NCBI GenBank assembly: GCA_022825825.1
Contig: JAJDWA010000050.1
Location: 36,165 to 100,164, forward strand
Length of the DNA stretch: 64,000 nucleotides
Reading direction: 5' to 3'
DNA from: Candidatus Poribacteria bacterium
GTDB taxonomy: Bacteria > Poribacteria > WGA-4E > WGA-3G
The notes under the pieces are model-generated. The model had not been told where the DNA came from and ran no database searches. It saw only the letters and a list, made by a program, of their open reading frames with translations. This document shows positions 60,339 through 64,000 of the stretch, in pieces; the first letter of the stretch is position 1, and the number at the start of each line of letters is the position of its first letter. The position numbers and the translations under genes are program-made.

Positions 60339-62039
60339 ATGATGTTAGTATGTCCGAAATCTACCACTCATTTACATAAATTCCAACAGGGCAACCGTAT
60401 GTATGTTGCCGATCTGAGCCAATGCATCGTGTTGGAAATCAATAACATCACTTGGGATATCTTGGACCTCTGCCCAGCCCTTTCAAGCGAAGATATCATA
60501 GAGAGGCTTGGGAGAAAATACGATGTTGATTTAATCATTGAGGCATTAAATACACTGGCTACAATGGAACAGCGTGGGATTCTTTTCTCAAATCTCGCGA
60601 GGGATATACCCGCGCCAGAGACAAAGGCTTCCGAGAGATTAAAGATCCTCGTCCTCCAAAAAAGCACTTATGCGACTGATATTACAAAAGCAACGGGTGG
60701 GGTGTCGGTTGCGCATCACAATCTTGTTAAATCACTGGAGGCACACGCTTCTCTTGATATAATCGGTGAAAGCGACGAAGTATTTAAGGAGAATGTGCGG
60801 GGCATTAGATTCCAAGGGAACGATCAAGCTGCGATTCTGAAGTTGATTGGCAGCAATTACGATGCTGTTCTGTTAGAAAGTCACCAAGACACACGGTTCC
60901 TTTCTCTCTTACATTATATTGACGCACCTTTTGTCGTCCCGATTTATTGCGCGAGGGGACACAATGGTGATGTTATTAATGCAGGGTTGCTCTGGTATGC
61001 CGCGATGCGTCCCTTTGACGCTTTCTTGGTTCCAACAAACTCAGTGAAGGATTTGTATGGTCGATTCGTCTGTGACAAGGACATTTTTCATACCATATCA
61101 TTGGGAGTTGACCCTCACAAGTTTTATCCATTAGACAAACAGCAGACTAAAAGCGAAGTTGCGAAGATGCTCAACGCGCCTCAAATTGCCACTTCACCGG
61201 TTGTGGGTTTTTTCTCAAGATTTCAACCCGAGAAAGGGGCCGGAATTTACATAAAAATTGCGAGACGCCTCCCGCACGTATGTTTTCTGCTTACCGCTCC
61301 AACGCTGAACATCTATGCCCATCAGCAACTGCCACCGAATCTGATTTGTGCACCACAGCAACCCAGACACCAACTTGCCCGCCTTTTGAGTGCCTTTGAT
61401 GTCTACTGTTTTCCATCAATGGTCGGTGAAGAAACATTTGGGCTTGCGCTCTTAGAGGCGATGGCTTGCGGGATACCACCGGTTGTACCAAAACTTGATG
61501 GACTTCCTGAGGTCGTCGGCGATGCAGGAATTGTTGTACCGGCAGAAGCCTATGAGAATGAAATTGGGAGTTTCGCAGGGAGGGTTTCACCGAGCGTAAT
61601 GGCAGATGCCGTCAATGCCCTTCTAACCGATGAGCAGACACGACTGGAATTGGGAGAAAAGGCGAGAGAAAGAGCCTTAACTTTTACGTGGGATAAAACC
61701 GCACAGAATGTTATTACATTGTTCAGGAGACTGAAAGAAATCCAGCGGTTAACTGACCGATATAAACGACACTTTGGTATCTCTTTCACACCTGCTCTTA
61801 ACAATCGACGAAGACGGGTTGAAAATCAATCCATATTGAGCAACATTACAGTCCAAAAGGAAAGACCTCTGATGAATAATCGCTATGCCCAATCCATTGA
61901 GGAGGGTTTGTCATTGGCACTTCTTAGAAAACACAGTCGCCATGAAGTTGAAGCCGTGTTACATCATCTTTGTGGTGAAGAGAGAACCGAAGCAATTCTC
62001 GAAAAGATATTCGGTTTTGAGGAAGCCGTAAACGGATAG
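60339..62039 (+). CDS. RRE-glycosyltransferase fusion, type A, pair 3
   Basis: ATG 60339 (GGGAAGG at 60329-60335) follows the cytochrome gene stop by 11 bp, implying one operon; the frame is open back to 60294. About 566 aa. RRE-like residues 5-95 (HKFQQGNRMYVADLSQCIVL, ITWDILDLCPALSSEDIIERL). GT-B body: VGFFSRFQPEKGAGIYIKIAR, LLSAFDVYCFPSMVGEETFGLALLE with intact E-x7-E, then EAMACGIPPVVPKLDGLPEV. Tail YAQSIEEGLSLALLRKHSRH. More distant from pairs 1 and 2 than those are from each other. Confidence 0.8.
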   Translation: MMLVCPKSTTHLHKFQQGNRMYVADLSQCIVLEINNITWDILDLCPALSSEDIIERLGRKYDVDLIIEALNTLATMEQRGILFSNLARDIPAPETKASERLKILVLQKSTYATDITKATGGVSVAHHNLVKSLEAHASLDIIGESDEVFKENVRGIRFQGNDQAAILKLIGSNYDAVLLESHQDTRFLSLLHYIDAPFVVPIYCARGHNGDVINAGLLWYAAMRPFDAFLVPTNSVKDLYGRFVCDKDIFHTISLGVDPHKFYPLDKQQTKSEVAKMLNAPQIATSPVVGFFSRFQPEKGAGIYIKIARRLPHVCFLLTAPTLNIYAHQQLPPNLICAPQQPRHQLARLLSAFDVYCFPSMVGEETFGLALLEAMACGIPPVVPKLDGLPEVVGDAGIVVPAEAYENEIGSFAGRVSPSVMADAVNALLTDEQTRLELGEKARERALTFTWDKTAQNVITLFRRLKEIQRLTDRYKRHFGISFTPALNNRRRRVENQSILSNITVQKERPLMNNRYAQSIEEGLSLALLRKHSRHEVEAVLHHLCGEERTEAILEKIFGFEEAVNG

Positions 62040-62052
62040 AGGAAGTAAAACA

Positions 62053-63693
62053 ATGATCCAATTTCCTTGCAATTTGCATAACCTTTATCAATTTGAACGC
62101 GATGACGAGCGATTCGTCGTTGACCTTGATGCCGGTGTTGTTATTCCAGTGAATGATATTGTCTGCGATATTTTGAACGCTTGTAGTGTTTCAGAGACAG
62201 AGGTCATTACTGAAGCCATCGCCGACAAACATGGTCGTTCTAAGTTTTTTGAGGCACTTGACTTTATTTCCAAACTTTCAGAAATCGGACTTCTATTTTC
62301 GCCGGATCAACCTGAAATTGAACCTTCTCAGCGTAGGGATCGACCGAAAATTCTTCTGACAGCCGGTGTTCTGGAGAGTAGAAAAACGACCCCTTTTTTA
62401 TTGAGTGCCGCGAATCATCAACTGCTAAAGATGCTAACAAATCATGCCGACCTTTATTTGCCTGTATCTGAGACAGACAACAATCGTCAGGAAATTGAAG
62501 ACGGCTTGCGGACTGAAGGTATTCAATCAATTTTCTTTAGAAATGATCGGTCATTTTCGCCAGCAAAATTTATTCCGAAGGACTGCACCGGTGTTCTCGC
62601 TTTAGCTCCACTTACTGTAGGAGAGCAGGTCTTCCTAAAATTCAACACAACCCCAGTTATACTCCGTTTGTCTAACGCTGCTTTGACAAGCCATAAAGCG
62701 ATAAACACAGTTCTTGAGAGATGTGCAGCTTTGAGAGATTTCGATGCTTTTGTGTGTGATGCCTCCTGGACACAGACCTTCTTTTCAGATTTCGTTCCCG
62801 ATATGCATGTTTTTCATCATATCCCTTACGGTATTGATACGTCTGTTTTCAGACCGATGGATAAAACGAAGTGTAAGCATCAATTGTCTCAGGCACTCGG
62901 GAATGAGACGATTTTGCAAAAGCCGTTGGTAGGGATTGTGCCAGGACTCAATTCGCACGAAACGCTGCGCTTCTTGCGAAAACTGCGATTTGCAAACCCA
63001 GATTTCAACTATTTGGTCATCCACTCCACCGTGGAGGACAATTTCACAGGAGATGGGTGTGTTAACTTTTTTAATATTGTGTCTCTGCAGGACAAAGAGG
63101 CGAGTCCGTTCATCTTTAATGCGTTAGATGCGTTGGTGTTTCCTACGATTCTTGGGGCATCACCGCTACTCTTACTTGAGATAGTTGCGTGTGGCATTCC
63201 AACGGTTGTTTGGGGGTATTCCGAGCCTGAAGAAATTGCAGGTGCGTGTCGATTTATTCAAATTTCCCCCAGTCTTTTCGACCCAGTCGATGTGCCAGTT
63301 GAATCCATATCGCAGGAACTCAGATTCCTGTTCGAAAATCCTAACGAACAGAAGGATGTGTTGCAAGCTGGGCTAAGCGCGATTTCAACTTATACATGGG
63401 AAGAGACGACCCAGCGAATCCTGAGTTTATTTGTGGATCTGCAAAACCATAAGAGGCGGCAGCCCAAACCTGCGAAACATCGCCTGCTTTTTCGGAAACA
63501 TTACAATCCGGTATGCGGTGAAATTGAGTCCGAAGCATTTGTGGTGTCAAAGATTCCAACACCGGTTGACATGGAGCAAGCAATTGCGATGACGCTTCTG
63601 GAGGAACACACACCAATGGAGGTTAAAACTGTCCTTCAATCTATCTGTAAAGAACCGAAACGTGCTGAGAAAGTCTTAGGGAATCTTGTCTGA
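62053..63693 (+). CDS. RRE-glycosyltransferase fusion, type B, pair 3
   Basis: This 546-aa protein begins 13 bp after type A, with AGAGGAAG as ribosome site. RRE-like residues 1-90 (HNLYQFERDDERFVVDLDAG, CDILNACSVSETEVITEAI). The GT body is the most divergent of the six: HIPYGIDTSVFRPMDKTKCK, LVGIVPGLNSHETLRFL, ALDALVFPTILGASPLLLLEIVACG. The E-x7-E motif is lost, so it may be a non-catalytic partner. Tail VDMEQAIAMTLLEEHTPMEV. Peptide 5 follows. Confidence 0.72.
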   Translation: MIQFPCNLHNLYQFERDDERFVVDLDAGVVIPVNDIVCDILNACSVSETEVITEAIADKHGRSKFFEALDFISKLSEIGLLFSPDQPEIEPSQRRDRPKILLTAGVLESRKTTPFLLSAANHQLLKMLTNHADLYLPVSETDNNRQEIEDGLRTEGIQSIFFRNDRSFSPAKFIPKDCTGVLALAPLTVGEQVFLKFNTTPVILRLSNAALTSHKAINTVLERCAALRDFDAFVCDASWTQTFFSDFVPDMHVFHHIPYGIDTSVFRPMDKTKCKHQLSQALGNETILQKPLVGIVPGLNSHETLRFLRKLRFANPDFNYLVIHSTVEDNFTGDGCVNFFNIVSLQDKEASPFIFNALDALVFPTILGASPLLLLEIVACGIPTVVWGYSEPEEIAGACRFIQISPSLFDPVDVPVESISQELRFLFENPNEQKDVLQAGLSAISTYTWEETTQRILSLFVDLQNHKRRQPKPAKHRLLFRKHYNPVCGEIESEAFVVSKIPTPVDMEQAIAMTLLEEHTPMEVKTVLQSICKEPKRAEKVLGNLV

Positions 63694-63902
63694 ACTTGGG
63701 GGTCACACTTAGCAGAATCCTTTTAGACCCCTCATATTGCCATGTAAGGTCTTACCAAATCATAGAATTGCGGACAGCTGCCGTTGAATACTGAATCTGT
63801 TCCTTAAGGTTTATCCTTAGATTTGTTCTAAATTCTCAACGGCGCATCGCATGAACATTACTTTGGTAAGTTTATCCAATAAACGAAAGGAGGTGAAATC
63901 GA
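63694..63902. other. Leader region of peptide 5
   Basis: No gene is visible. The region ends with AAAGGAGGTGAAATCGA, an extended ribosome site matching that of peptide 4. The conserved TGCACCC/TGTGTCC pair is not seen here. Confidence 0.4.
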
Positions 63903-64000
63903 ATGCAAACTCACATAGCTAAACTAACGAAACAGCGTCTCAGTGACTTCTTCGTCAAAGAGGATGGGCATGTTGCGCATAAGAATGCCTTAGTCGCTGG
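63903..64000 (+). CDS. Cys-rich precursor-like peptide 5 (cut by window edge)
   Basis: Visible residues MQTHIAKLTKQRLSDFFVKE and then DGHVAHKNALVAG are almost identical to the leader of peptide 4. The C-terminal part lies outside the window, so its Cys pattern cannot be read. It follows the third glycosyltransferase pair, repeating the pair-then-peptide order seen twice before. Confidence 0.75.
   Translation, partial: MQTHIAKLTKQRLSDFFVKEDGHVAHKNALVA

Overview
This 64 kb window looks like DNA from a Candidatus Poribacteria-type bacterium (moderate confidence). The main clue is the C-terminal signature NYPNPFNPETWIPYQL followed by a FlgD-like fold in the gene split at 3.2-7.2 kb. Supporting clues are a dockerin-like tail (ADVKGDGVVNIVDL), many WD40/PD40 propellers, and an ECF sigma factor fused to a propeller. 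I saw no rRNA, tRNA or CRISPR array.

Region 1 (0-25 kb) is accessory and mobile DNA. It holds a WD40 protein, a small nuclease pair (HsdR-N-like plus GIY-YIG), and a secreted metalloprotease gene split by an intact IS3-family element. It also holds four GIY-YIG nucleases, a degenerate tyrosine recombinase, many small unknown genes, and a 60-65 bp intergenic repeat in four copies. At 19.6-23.4 kb is a plasmid-type replicon: a Rep initiator with 22-bp iterons, parA, a small RHH-like partner and centromere-like repeats. A truncated, inverted second rep/origin copy lies on the far side, and a third origin-like copy sits at 36.6 kb. The window may therefore come from a plasmid, a secondary replicon or an integrated plasmid.

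Region 2 (25-36 kb) holds a membrane protein/patatin pair, a PD-(D/E)XK nuclease, an intact and a broken tyrosine recombinase, a coiled-coil protein, a HEPN-HhH protein and a TnpB nuclease. The TnpB gene and a NUMOD-type GIY-YIG gene at 7.4 kb share a 71-bp leader with pseudoknot potential. A third leader with the same architecture but different sequence precedes a small membrane protein at 9 kb.

Region 3 (37-64 kb) is the most interesting part. An ECF sigma factor is followed by sugar-nucleotide genes (two nucleotidyltransferases and a phosphohexomutase). Three tandem pairs of glycosyltransferases follow. Each has a PqqD/RRE-like N-terminal domain, a GT-B body and a common C-terminal helical tail. 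Each pair is followed by a gene for a small cysteine-rich peptide; five such genes are seen (44.4, 48.1, 53.3, 57.8 and 63.9 kb). The peptides have a conserved leader with an E-x-G motif, a hydrophobic segment, an A-x-A site and a Cys-rich C terminus with 4 or 6 Cys in the four complete ones. Nearby lie a methyltransferase, an A24 (prepilin-type) peptidase, a TolB-like propeller, a sigma factor-membrane-propeller fusion and a multihaem/thioredoxin fusion. Six copies of TGCACCC-N14/15-TGTGTCC, one upstream of the sigma gene itself, look like an autoregulated ECF promoter set. My reading is that this is a probable undescribed ribosomal peptide system in which RRE-fused glycosyltransferases modify exported Cys-rich peptides. 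That is an inference from domain architecture and context.
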